From: Stenocarpella maydis
Taxonomy: Eukaryota > Ascomycota > Sordariomycetes > Diaporthales > Diaporthaceae
Reading direction: 5' to 3'
Length of the DNA: 64,000 nt
Assembly (NCBI GenBank): GCA_002270565.1
Contig: NQMI01000062.1
Span: 152,014 to 216,013 of the forward strand
In this document: positions 25,701 to 36,042 of the stretch, in pieces
Layout of the letters: every line of letters begins with the position of its first letter
Position numbering within the stretch: the first letter of the stretch is position 1
The notes under the pieces: generated by a model
What the model was told of the DNA's origin: nothing
The model's database searches: none
Seen by the model: only the letters and a program-made list of their open reading frames with translations
Translations under genes and position numbers: made by a program

Positions 25701-25965
25701 CAACCCTATCAGCAAAGATGCCGACGGTTGTGGGTCTCACGAGAGTGCACGGAAAGCGGTGGATGATAGCGCCGGCACCAGCTCCGGTGTGTCACCATCA
25801 GCGGTTGACAGTCTTAGAGCCATTCAGGCTCAGCTGATTCCAGGGTATGAGGATGGTGCTGGGAGGAAGGGGAAGTCCGTTGAAGTTGGACCACGATCAC
25901 AGATTCTGTTAATGTTCCCGGATCTGAGTTCGCACTGGACGGGTGGAGAACAAAGCTTTTCGTGA
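22701..25965 (+). CDS. multidomain protein: coiled coil, Zn(II)2Cys6-type cluster and an unnamed fungal domain
   Basis: I do not recognise a named gene. Four exons fit in phase (22701-23159, 23279-24729, 24861-25269, 25333-25965) and give 983 residues. Residues 25-150 are a highly charged predicted coiled coil. Cysteines at 237, 240, 247, 254, 257 and 264 form CX2CX6CX6CX2CX6C, the fungal binuclear zinc-cluster pattern, preceded by basic residues (GRRRRFEGFAKDG). Near 475-545 a segment with FIVEFPPRSKTWYILRCDEH and then HEHCVSKLGVLVLDCTSR resembles a repeated but unnamed domain of Sordariomycete proteins. Its C-terminal part (SISISGDLYSSGLAKRMPPCY) is restored only by the 24730-24860 intron. 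The last 210 residues are acidic and low in complexity. A nuclear regulator is my inference. Intron 1 is the least certain; alternative acceptors exist. Confidence 0.66.
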
Positions 25966-27005
25966 CTATAAAGGATTTGCCGCGCCTGTCTGCTGGTTCC
26001 AGAGATATCTTTGCTTTACTGTTGGTGTCGTGTTGAGAATACATGGGATGACTACATACGTAGAAGAGCGAAGTGGCGAAGGAAAGGCCTCGGATTGCTT
26101 GGTACGGGAGTTATTCTGACATGCTTTCAATTTCGAATGCTCAGACCTTCCACCCTTGGCCATCACCATAGTCAGCACGAGATATGCACATGTGGGAGCG
26201 AGGTATTTTGAATCTACCCAGATAACGTTTATTACTCGCTCTGTGAGTCTCTAGATTTTTAACTAATCAAGACGTGCGGTTAATAGATTACATTATATAA
26301 ATATTAATATTTTAAAACGTTTAAATTTCTAAAACTTCTTTTCAAATACTTAAAATATATAATAAATCTTTAATTATTTTCATAATAAACTTAATTTAAA
26401 ACATTATATTTTAAACTTGTATTTAAGGTTATTAGATTTAATTTGGATTCACATAGGGTATAAAAAAGTGGATGTATTTCGGTATACATATACTATGTGC
26501 AGGGCGGCCGGAATCATTGGGGGGGGGGGGCGCGCAGGAATGGGGGCCGAGGATGATATCTGCAATAAATGGGAACTATATACAAGGCCATGTTTAAATA
26601 CATTTCTGATGGTTGAGAGACGGTATCTGGCATGTCGAAGGCCTCGAGCAGTGTTGCCTTGCCACCGAATTATGTCGGAGCACAGCGGGATCAGCGCTGA
26701 GGCCAGAGCTGAATTAGCTCCTGTCCACAGGTGCATTCAAGCCCGCTCTCTACCCGATCCCGCAGAATTTTGAGGTTGCCATCGAGTTTTGCAGGCTGGC
26801 CCGGTTGGCGGACACACAAAAGAAAGCGGCGGAGTCTAAACGGGAAAGTCTCTGGGATCTTAAAAGTTTAGAGCAGAATATCGCGCAGACGCCAGAAGGT
26901 ATTTTCGAATATTCTACACCGAGACTAGCTCAGGAACATTTGCAGGCAGAGAGAGAGGTGACGAAGACCACGAAAAAAATTGCCGCAACGTCCAAAAAGG
27001 CAAAG
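25966..27005. other. intergenic region with a small AT-rich patch
   Basis: No gene is visible. Bases 26,270-26,415 are almost pure A/T, much like the RIP-decayed repeats farther right, so they may be a small old transposon remnant. A G-run lies near 26,518-26,530. A 95-residue frame here lacks any recognisable feature. Confidence 0.5.
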
Positions 27006-28826
27006 TCATGCCTCCTTTTGATTCGAAACAACGCCCTTCTCCTCATCAGCCCCCAGGCTACCATCCTCAGCGACGCCCTCGTGGTGTCCGTGCAGGCCGA
27101 TCTCGGTCTCGGTGAAGGCGTCGGCCGTGTCACGGTACTTAGGGACGAAGTTGACGGCGAGGGCGTACGACCAGGCGGCGACGAAGAAGGCCATGGGCAC
27201 GACCATGGCCATGGGGGTGCCGTGCATGTCAGCCACGGCTCCCGTCAGGGGCGGGACGACTGCGCCGCCCAGGACTCCGCCCACGATGAAGCCGGAGCCG
27301 CGCTTGGTGTGGCGGCCCAGGCCTCGCATGCCTAAGGCCATGATGGTTGGGAAGCAGATGGACTCGACTGGGTGTGTTAGTCGGCTGCCTAAGATCCCAC
27401 CGTGATGATGCCACTGTGTGGCTGTCTATGCTCGGTTTTTTTTTTGTTTCTTTTTTTGGGAAGGGGGGGGTGTGGAACTGTGGAGGGAAAAAGGTTGGTG
27501 CTTACAGAAGAGGACGACGTAGAGCATTGACATGCCCGTGTTCTCGCGCTGGGTGATGGAGGGCCCGATGAAGATGATACAAGCCGTCAGGTAGATGCCG
27601 AAGACGATGCGGGGCTTGACGAAGGACATCATGCCCACGCCCGCGAAACGGCCGAGGGCGAAGGCGCCCTGCGCGCCGGCCAGGAACTGGGAGCCGAGGG
27701 CGGAGTCGGTGTTGGCGCGGGACTCGGTCGCGTAGTTGATGAAGTAGCTTCGGCGGTGGTTAGCGATGGGGGGCTCTTTTCTCGGAGATGGGGGGAGCGG
27801 GGGCTGACTTACCTTGCGATGGCAACCTGGGCTCCGGTGTAGCAGAACTGAGCGAAGGAAGCATGGAACAGGCGGTACTGCTTCCTGAAGGGTTTGTTGC
27901 TGTCTTCTGAGGCCCGGGACTCCTCTGCCTGGAAGGCCATGTCGGCGTCGGTGATCTCGGGGATGTCCGAGATGAAGAAGACGAAGGCGAGGATAAAGAC
28001 AAAGACGGCGATGGAGAGATAGACCCACTGCACGTTCTGCAGCGCCTTTGTGTCGTCGAAGTTGAAGAAGACGTAGGACCCCAACACCGGGGCCACGACG
28101 GTGCCGATGCCATTGAAGGCCTGGGAGAAATTGATGCGGATCTCAGAGTACTTGGGCGGGCCACAGACTGCAAGGACGCGAGGTCAGCACCTTGGGCCCA
28201 AGGCCGGGCGTGACTGGTGTGCTTACCGGTGATATAGGGGTTGGCGGCAGTCTCGAGCGATCCCAGGCCGTTGCCGATGATGAAGATGCAGATGCAGAAG
28301 CCAGCGAAGGAGCGGTGCAAGATTGCAGGGATGGCGAGCAGGGCGCCAAGGCCATACAAGAAGAGGCCCCAGATGAAGACGGCTCGATAGCTGTAGTGGC
28401 GCAGGATCCATGCGGCGTGGCCCAGGGAGGCCAGGGGGTAGGCGCTGATGCATGTGAGGCAGTTGTCAGCTGGTGGAACTGGTGACGGACGGACATTGTA
28501 CATATATGTCCTCATATACTGGGCGCCAAGAGTTGTGTGTGTGTGGGGGGGGGGGGCGATGACGGAGAGCGGGGAGTGTGAGGGCATACGCACCCAAAGT
28601 AGGCGGCCTGGAGACCAGACGAGCGGGCACGGCTGATGCCCAGGACGTTCTGGAAGTGCTTGTTGAGCGTGTCAAGCAGGCCGTACGAGAAGCCCCAGAG
28701 GAAGAAGAGGATGGTGACGAGACAGATTGGGTAGAGCGACTCCTTGAGGGTCAGCTCGGCGGCCTTTGTCCTCTTCTTGTCCGAGGTGCGCAGGGAGCGG
28801 TTCTTCCAGAACGACTTGGAAAACAT
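27006..28826 (-). CDS. L-fucose-permease-type MFS sugar:proton symporter
   Basis: Five exons (28826-28594, 28444-28227, 28167-27813, 27747-27506, 27367-27006) join in phase and give 469 residues with about 12 membrane spans. Family blocks of the FHS (fucose/galactose/glucose) branch are present: TLKESLYPICLVTILFFLWGFSYGLLDTLNKHFQ in span 1, GLGSLETAANPYI in the span 4-5 region, and RINFSQAFNGIGTVVAPVLGSYVFF. The second half holds LGRHTKRGSGFIVGGVLGGAVVPPLTGAVAD. It likely imports a hexose or deoxyhexose with protons across the plasma membrane. The N-terminus is basic and cytosolic (FSKSFWKNRSLRTSDKK). No catabolic genes for fucose or galactose are adjacent, so the substrate is not decided by context. 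Confidence 0.92.
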
Positions 28827-30563
28827 CTTTACGACTCGAGTGTCCTGAAGGACTCCGACTGCCCATCAATGCGAAGAGACACTGGGCTGGACTGGTCGTC
28901 TTTCCTCTGCTGTCTTATCGGGCACGGTGTGGAGCAGATGGTTGAAGGCTGGCAGAGGGGGCGAGTGCCGGGTTCGTGAGATTATATAGTCACTTAACTA
29001 CGTAGATACTTGGTCACTGTCTTGGATCGGCCCTTCTGGTTGCCTCAGTGTTCAATACTACTACACCAGGACATCACAGACCACTTCTACATATTCCGTC
29101 GAACCCCCCGTCAAACCCCACATCCCCAGACCAATGGCTTCAGTCATTAGCCGACGGGGCCTGGGGAAGGTCCCTGCCAGCCCAGGAGCTGCACTATGCA
29201 GTGCAGTGGGGATGCTGGCCCGGATGGGCTGATGGGGCTCCTCGACAGGGTGTGGCTTGATTAAGATGTTCCAGGAACCAACCTGTCGACAGTTGTGGAC
29301 CCGACGGGAAATTGACTTCACGTTTGTTTTGTTGGCTGCAACCACGTGCGGGGGAACGTGCCTTTTGGCCCAGCACCACCAGCTGATCCTATGCCAGATC
29401 GAGACAACGCTGCCGGTCAGAGACGGCGCACGGGTGGCCACGAGGCTCAGGTCCAAAGGGGCCTCGACCTAATGATAGCCCGAGACATCAACCAGGCTCG
29501 ACACTATTCTACCATGTACTCCGTAAATACCTACAATCCACTGCTAGTACTTGAGTAGGAGCCTTGTTCAGCCGTGCGTGGGACGTACAAGTCATACACA
29601 ACATTCCACGCACATGTGTCGTCGCATGCCATCGCATCCATCATTACCCTGGCACTGTCGTGATTCAGGCCGTCCACGTCTTGGCCATGCTGTGTGGCCG
29701 GTACTTTAACGGTCGGTCCCAAGCTGTCGGCTCCAGTCCACCATCTCCACAAATTCCGAGCCTAGGAATATCCCGGCACTAAGTAGCCCCGCAAGGACCA
29801 GCAAGCCCATCTTCCCCAGCCTCACATGATATTGCGATGCCAATAAACTTTATCCAGCCACACACTCTGGTTGAGTCCTGCTTCAAGTGTTTTGGTCCAG
29901 CTCGTCGCATGAAATTCAAACCTCTGCCTGGCCACTCTTCTTCCTCCTTGACCAGTAAGAAAGAAATTGCACAGAACACTGGCTCTTGAAAGCCCGAACA
30001 GTAGCTATGGCAGTTGGTGCCACGTCAGTCTGGGACCTGGGTCAGCCTTTCTCAGGGGTTGCCATATCAGATAGCATATCGTCTGCTTGCAGTTATGGTA
30101 TACATCTCCTATTTTCCTGTCATTTGAGTCATGAGTCAGTCAGGTACTAAACTTGAAAACTCGTATTCCTTTAATACCTCTAGTAGGCCGGAACACTAAT
30201 CATTTTTGCGCATAGATAAAAACAAGATTCAAATAACTCAGGTTGTAACTCGCTATAGTTAAATCATGGCCATGCAGTAATCTTCTGCAGACTAGTATCA
30301 ACCCAGAAGTCACCATTTTACACCAAGAATCCTAGAATCAGGCCGTGCCTAGCTAGGTACATACCTAGGTACCTAGGTACTAAGTACTCAAGCTGTCACG
30401 CATGCTAGCTGCTGCACTAATGCTACGGTTGTGTTCCTGCCAAAAGGTACAGAATTCCAGAACAATCTTCTCAAATCTAGTGCAGTCTATATAACAGGCC
30501 TACCCCTAGTGCTCTCCAGATAGGACTTTCATAATATATATATATATATATATACATATATAT
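28827..30563. other. intergenic region at the edge of the gene-rich compartment
   Basis: This holds the promoter of the sugar transporter, then sequence of ordinary composition with no coding signal, then a transition near 30,500 into AT-rich repeats. A (TA)n tract lies at about 30,533-30,565. The short open frames at 29,048-29,979 have no protein-like features. Confidence 0.55.
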
Positions 30564-30653
30564 CCCTCCTAGGTATAAGGGTTACTAAAGGCCTTAATTA
30601 TTCTTTTAAAACTATATTCTATTTAACTATAACTATTTTCTAGCTAAACTATA
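30564..30653 (+). repeat. 80-90 bp direct repeat, left copy
   Basis: This segment (CCCTCCT ... AGCTAAACTATAT) recurs in the same orientation at 32,007-32,096 with scattered C/T and G/A differences. The left copy ends exactly where the LTR structure at 30,654 begins, so the LTR DNA interrupted or abuts a repeat of unknown type. Confidence 0.75.
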
Positions 30654-31322
30654 TGTTATGAAGCACCAAGCATCGGCGGCTGACTACCGCAGAAGATAAC
30701 CCCGCAGACCAGGGGTCAGCTCCTGAAAAGGTCGTCCCACCTGATCCAATCAGTGACGCAACCCTATCAGGGCTAGGGTCAGGGACCCACCAGAATCGAT
30801 GGGATCTGTGTCGACTCCATCGAGCAACACCTAGTTGACAGACTCACCATCGATTCTATCGAGCCACTGAAGAGTTAGAAAAATGTAATGATCAGAGGGT
30901 TTACGTTAAACCTGAAAGATCAAGGGTTTATGTTCGGAATACGCTGTTAGGCGGTTATTGAGCAATATTGTTTGACTAATAATGATCACTAGCTGTAAGG
31001 CTATCCAATACTGGGATTGAATACTTAGATTGACCACTGAAGAGTCTGTTCCATGAAAGCTATCTACTGGGGTGATGACCATATCCGTATATATATTCTG
31101 ACTCTTCAGTAGCTTGATAGAATTGATGGTGAGTCTGTTGACTAAGTGTTGCTTGATGGAGTTGATACAGATCCCATTGATTCTGGTGGGTCCCTGACCC
31201 TAACCCTGATAGGGTTGCGTTACTGATTGGATTAGGTGGGATGACCTTTTCGGGAGCTGACCCCTGGTCTGCAGGGTTGTCTTCTGCGGTAGTCAGCCGC
31301 TGATGCTTGGTGGTTTATAACA
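30654..31322. mobile_element. palindromic pair: partial plus-strand LTR joined to a full minus-strand LTR
   Basis: Bases 30,654-30,883 are the first 230 bp (U3 side, starting TGTTATGA) of a Gypsy-family LTR in plus orientation. Bases 30,884-31,322 are a full LTR of the same subtype in minus orientation, starting TGTAATGATCAG and ending TTTATAACA on this strand. The outer arms, 30,654-30,880 and 31,094-31,322, are therefore inverted repeats of about 228 bp around a spacer of about 210 bp. Arm differences are mostly C/T and G/A transitions. I see no 5-bp target duplication at the outer ends. Confidence 0.85.
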
Positions 31323-33435
31323 TAATCCAAGTAATCCCTTCCTTATACAAATAAGTGATCTAGGTTACATATAGTAATAACCGTGCTTCTTTCTATAGGC
31401 CTAGCTAGCTAGCCTGTGGGGTTTATCTATATCTCCAGCAGACCAACAGTCCATTTCTGGTTTCTATTCCTGTCACGTTTGTGACATTAACGTTAGTTAA
31501 TATTAATTAGTGCTAATCTTTATTACTTATTTAGCTTTAGGCGGTTGCTAAAGTAGCCTAAAGCTAATAAATGTACTAAAAACTAGCTATTTTCTAATAC
31601 CCTATATTATATATATTTAAATTCATTAACATAATAATATAGCTCTTGATATTCCCTAATGTATCCTCTAATTTATATTATAAGTAAAAGAGTAACTACT
31701 AACTTATTTCCCAATATAGTTTATTTACTAATAAACTATAATATATAAAACGTTTTAAAATTCTTATAAAAGGGTATAACTAAAGTATATAAAATTTAAG
31801 CTACTCTAGAATTTATATTTATTTTAGGCTTAGTTTAAGGGTTTTAATAACGTTAGTATAAATATTTCTTATATAAGAAATTAAAGTAGCTACTTCTTAA
31901 TCCTAGCTACTTTTTAATACTTTCTATTATATAGTTTACCTAATTATATAATAAATATATAAGTATATCTTTCTTAATTAAATAATACTATACTTTAAGA
32001 TTATTACCCTCCTAAATATAAAGGTCACTAAAGCCCTTAATTATTCTTTTAAATCTATATTTTATTAAATTATAACTACTTACTAGCTAAACTATATACT
32101 ACTTTCTAAATATCCCTATTACTTAGTAGATCTCTTTAAAGAATTTATTTAGTCTTTATAACTCCTGTTACTTAACTTTAAGTTATATATTTTAAATTAA
32201 ATTCCCTTTAATCGATTAAATTTAGTAAAATAGCCTTTATAAATTTGTAAGGTAGTAATAAGTATATTAATTTGCTTTAATAATAAGTATTTGCTTATTA
32301 ACTCATAGGCCTTAGTCTTTAGTATAACTCTTGTTTTAATTCAAAGTTAGTTATTATATTAAGTATTAATTCTGCTATTATTTATGATCCCTCTATTAGC
32401 TCTATTTGTTTATAAGGAAGCATGGTTGCCATACCTTGATTATGTTATAGAAGCAGTTGATTTTAACCTCTTAATGCTCTCGATAGGGATCAGCTATATG
32501 GACTTGATGAAATCGAAGTGTGTTATAGGTTTTGCTTAGAAGGCTGAATAACTATACAAGTGGTATTAATGGAATGCTAAATGGTTATTCTCAAGTGGTT
32601 AGGCATTTTAGATTAAGAAAGCTTGTGTATAAACAAATCGTGTGCGTATTCTATATAAGCATGGGTAGCAGTCTTAATGACCACAGCCTTTTTATGTTAC
32701 CGAGTTCAAGCAATTTGTATGCGCGCTTTAAGTTATATAGCGAATTCATCTGCACATGGTTCTTAATAGTATCAAACTAGGTTGCTAATAGCTAGAGATG
32801 GCTTCGAACTTGACGCAACGAACTTAATGCGATAGTATTAACCATGCTTATATAGTATAAGATGTTTGCGCCTTGAGTCATGCAAAAATTCGTCTGCATA
32901 TAGTTCTTGGTGGTATTTGAATTAGCTGATGGTCAGAGATAGCTTCTCTGATGAATTTGTGCTATAGAATAGCATTCAGTTCAGCGTGTGTGTGTTTCGG
33001 CAGGGTCGCAGTATGGTGCTCTGAGGCGAATTGGGACGATTGACAATGGTCTGGACAACTTTGTATTGAATTAAGTTGGGCTTCTGTAAGCCCTCCTTAT
33101 ATACNCTCCGACGTCGTCTCACCCCTGGGCACGCTGCGGTAGGCTCTGGTGCAAATTTGCAAATGCCGGAAAATTCGCCCTTCCAACACACCATCTTTGG
33201 TTCCAAACAACTAGCCAACCACAGCCCTAGCAATGCCCAAATTAAGTACATACAAACTTCAGAAATCAGGCTATCCAATGCACTAAGTCATATACTTTTT
33301 GGGTAAGAAATAAGGGTAATGCAGAGGTCTGAATTAAGGTGCAAATGCAGGCCAAAATAATCGACTCACGGCCACCAAACTCATCTTGCGTCACGCACGC
33401 ACTGGGCGTACTTAGCGAAAATCGCCTGACTCGCA
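31323..33435. other. AT-rich, RIP-decayed repeat DNA
   Basis: No gene is visible. The sequence is strongly AT-rich up to about 32,400, including the second copy of an 80-90 bp direct repeat at 32,007-32,096. It then becomes more mixed. An imperfect duplication about 147 bp apart pairs 32,740-32,803 with 32,887-32,947. An unresolved base is at 33,105. I cannot assign the transposon class. Confidence 0.6.
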
Positions 33436-33510
33436 AGTCTAGGGTAACTCCTTGCTAGAAAGTCTAGGGTAACTCCTTACAACGAAGTCTAGGGTAACTC
33501 CTTGCACGGA
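33436..33510 (+). repeat. 25-bp tandem repeat, three copies
   Basis: The unit AGTCTAGGGTAACTCCTT plus seven variable bases occurs three times in a row (33,436, 33,461, 33,486). The first 18 bases are the same in all three copies and the last seven differ. Confidence 0.95.
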
Positions 33511-33597
33511 GTACCAACGCCCTGCTGAGCGGTTCCGTTTAACAGCTTCAAACTCGATAGCTTAATGGCGCTAGCATGAATTGGGGGCTATCTAGCC

Positions 33598-33724
33598 TGT
33601 TACGATCCTTGGTCCAGACGTAAGCTATATGTACGGTTGGAAGGAATATTCGAACAGAGAGTTCGAAATATTAGCTGATCTTTTGATCTATGGCGTAGTG
33701 GCACCTTCCACCACGATCGTTACA
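33598..33724 (+). mobile_element. 127-bp solo LTR with 5-bp target duplication
   Basis: The segment begins TGTTACGATC and ends GATCGTTACA, a TG...CA pair with near-perfect 10-bp inverted ends. It is flanked on both sides by TAGCC (33,593-33,597 and 33,725-33,729). That combination is what homologous recombination leaves from an LTR retrotransposon. The LTR is unusually short, closer to Copia or TRIM elements than to the 465-bp Gypsy LTRs nearby. It appears less AT-rich than its flanks. Confidence 0.85.
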
Positions 33725-34262
33725 TAGCCATGGTCTGAAACTAAGACCTATAGTGCGGAATAGTAATTTATGGTTCAACACTAGCAAAAGTAACTAAATA
33801 GTCATTATTAAAAGCATATATTGCAAACTAATTATCTTAATCTAAACTCATTATTTTTATCCGTTAGGGGCAACTATTATTTATTCTAACTAAAAAGAGG
33901 CACCTAAAGAATATAAATAGTCCATATTTTAAGATTATATAATTAAATAAAGATTTAAAGTATTTAATTATAAAAATAAAGATGGATATTTTAAATTAAT
34001 GAATAATATATTTAATGCTTAATACTAATTATTATAATTATAATTATAATTTTGTTTTCTAGCTTTATATTAGTCTTTATTGAACTTTTTTTATTTAATT
34101 ATTTAGTATAAGTAATTAAGTATATAGCTTATTATAAATTCTTATATCTTCTTTATTAAACTCTTTAATATATAGTTAATATATATGTATCTAGCTTTTT
34201 CTATATATTTATTTAGAGATTTATTTATATGTGCCTAAAGCTATAAAATACCTTATATATAG

Positions 34263-34729
34263 TGTTATGAACCAACGTAAATGGCACCCCGGGGACCCAT
34301 TCGAGAATCAGGTATCCAGGAACGAGCACCATAGCACGACCCCGCAGGACCCCAACTGATGAGTCAGCATTCCTTATCAAACCCTAAGGGTTAGGGTCAT
34401 GGGCCCACCTTATGGGTTTGGATTAATAAGCTCAACATCAATCCAGTCAAGCGATATCACGAATGGATTGATAGGATCATTATCAATCCTATTGAGTTAC
34501 TAAAAGAGTCAGAATATATAAGGATATAGTTATCACTATAATAGATAGCTTTTATAGAATAGACTCTTCAGTTATTAATCTAAGTATTCAATCTCAGTAT
34601 TGGATAGCCTTACAGCTAGTGATCATTATTAGTCAACAATATTGCTTAACAACCACCTAACAACATATTCTAAACATAAACCCTTAATCTTTCAGGTTTA
34701 ACGTACTCGGAAACCCTCTGATCATTACA
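34263..34729 (+). mobile_element. 467-bp solo Gypsy LTR with TATAG target duplication
   Basis: It starts TGTTATGAACC and ends TGATCATTACA, in plus orientation, flanked by TATAG at 34,258-34,262 and 34,730-34,734. The 3' half (U5 side) matches the LTRs at 30.9, 40.5, 49.1 and 60.9 kb. The 5' half (U3) resembles only the LTR at 60,905. No internal element sequence adjoins it, so it is a solo LTR. Confidence 0.92.
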
Positions 34730-34733
34730 TATA

Positions 34734-35144
34734 GCCCTATATAAAATTTAGTACCTCTTAAAAAAAGTTCCTTCTGTCAATTTAGAACCCCTACTATAGC
34801 TCTTAAATATCCTTACTCTACCCTTCCTCCTAAGAGCCCCGTCCTCCTAAGGGCCCCTTCCTCCTAAGGGCCCCTTCCTCCTAAGGGCCCCTTCCTCTTA
34901 AGGGCCCTTTAAAGAGAGGGGCTATTTAAAAATAAAGGCCCTCTAGAGAAAGAAGCTTTTAAGAGGAAGAGGCCCTTAGGAGGAAGGGCCGCTTAAGAGA
35001 AAGGAAGGGAGTAAGGGGCCCTTAAGAGGAGGGGGAGGGCCTCTCTAAAAGGAAGTATAAAGTACGGCTATCCCTAGCTATAGTAGGGGTTCAGGGTGGA
35101 TGGAAGGAACTTTTTTTTAAAAGGTATTAAATTTTATATTGGGG
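34734..35144. mobile_element. foldback element with 67-bp terminal inverted repeats and GGGCCC tandem units
   Basis: The ends 34,735-34,801 and about 35,078-35,143 are inverted repeats of about 67 bp (CCCTATATAAAATTTAGTACC and its complement), next to TATA on both sides. Inside, an 18-bp unit (TTCCTCCTAAGGGCCCC) is repeated about five times at 34,822-34,912 and recurs in inverted form at about 34,955-35,035. No coding capacity is present, so it is a MITE-like or foldback element. The neighbouring solo LTR inserted at its left edge. Confidence 0.78.
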
Positions 35145-35323
35145 TATATGTGAGGAATTTTATACCTCTGGGTGGGCGCATATAAATCCTTGGGTGGGCA
35201 TACGGAAAAAGCTGGGTGGGCGTATATTGACTATTAATATGCCCCTCTGCATACCCCTCTAAAGGTCCCTCTATATACCTAAAGGAATGCCCTCTATATG
35301 CCTATAGGAAAGTTATCTATATA

Positions 35324-35431
35324 CCCTCTTTATACCCCTCCAAAGGGCCCTTCTATATTTCCTTTTGCATGTCCTTTTAAAAGCCCTTCCTCTGGGTGTA
35401 CAGAGGGCCCTTTGAAGGGGTGTAAAGAGGG
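35324..35431. repeat. inverted repeat with 29-bp GGGCCC-containing arms
   Basis: The left arm 35,324-35,352 (CCCTCTTTATACCCCT...) and the right arm 35,403-35,431 pair as inverted repeats around a 50-bp loop. The arms share CAAAGGGCCCT with the foldback element just to the left and with sequence near 54,780-54,840, which suggests one GC-rich repeat class. Confidence 0.75.
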
Positions 35432-35667
35432 CGAGTAAAAGACCTTCCTCTAGGCGCGTGAAGGGCCTTCCATATACCCACTGGTGTTTCCACATACCCA
35501 GTAGACTTTCCATGCACCCAGTGGATTTTCCATGCACCCAGCTAAGGGTGAGGTAAGGCAAACGCCGGGTTAAGAGCTAGCAGTATAAGGGAACTAGGTA
35601 TGCTACACGCTTAATTACTTATACTGGATAAGCGAACGGAAAAAGCTGGGTGGGTGAACCATAACCG

Positions 35668-36042
35668 CAAATTAGTATGCGCAACGCCGACATTGTAAAC
35701 GCCAGCGCAGAACCAGGCTCCATCCAGTTTGAGGCCTGAGAAGCAGTGGAGGAATATGAAGAATTATACCACGAGAAGATGACTGCTAAAGAGCAGTAGC
35801 GGGAATTTCGACTTTGTTGGCACACCGACACCACCCTCGTCGACTCGCTCGTGCGTAAAGTTGAGGAAAGCTCGTGGTTTCATCTCAACCCAACTCTCAA
35901 TTCTAAGCGTCTCAGGCGGAGGGTCAGATTGATGTTTTCGAGGGCAAATGTTAGGTTCGAATGGTCAAGGTGGTTATTATCGGGGGGACTGCGCCCGGGG
36001 TGGGTTCAGGTGGACAACTTTACATGTGATCAATCAAATTAG
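35668..36042 (+). pseudogene. possible gene relic with two in-frame stops
   Basis: From 35,668 one frame reads 125 codons of protein-like composition interrupted by a TGA near 35,731 and a TAG near 35,800. Parts are EEYEELYHEKMTAKEQ and TDTTLVDSLVRKVEESSWFHLNP. I do not recognise the family. The nonsense codons and the position beside transposons suggest a decayed or captured gene fragment. Confidence 0.35.

Noticed and set aside
31197..31206. CCCTAACCCT-like telomeric repeat units
   Set aside because: The one or two units occur at the same place in several LTRs, so they are LTR sequence and not a telomere or interstitial array.
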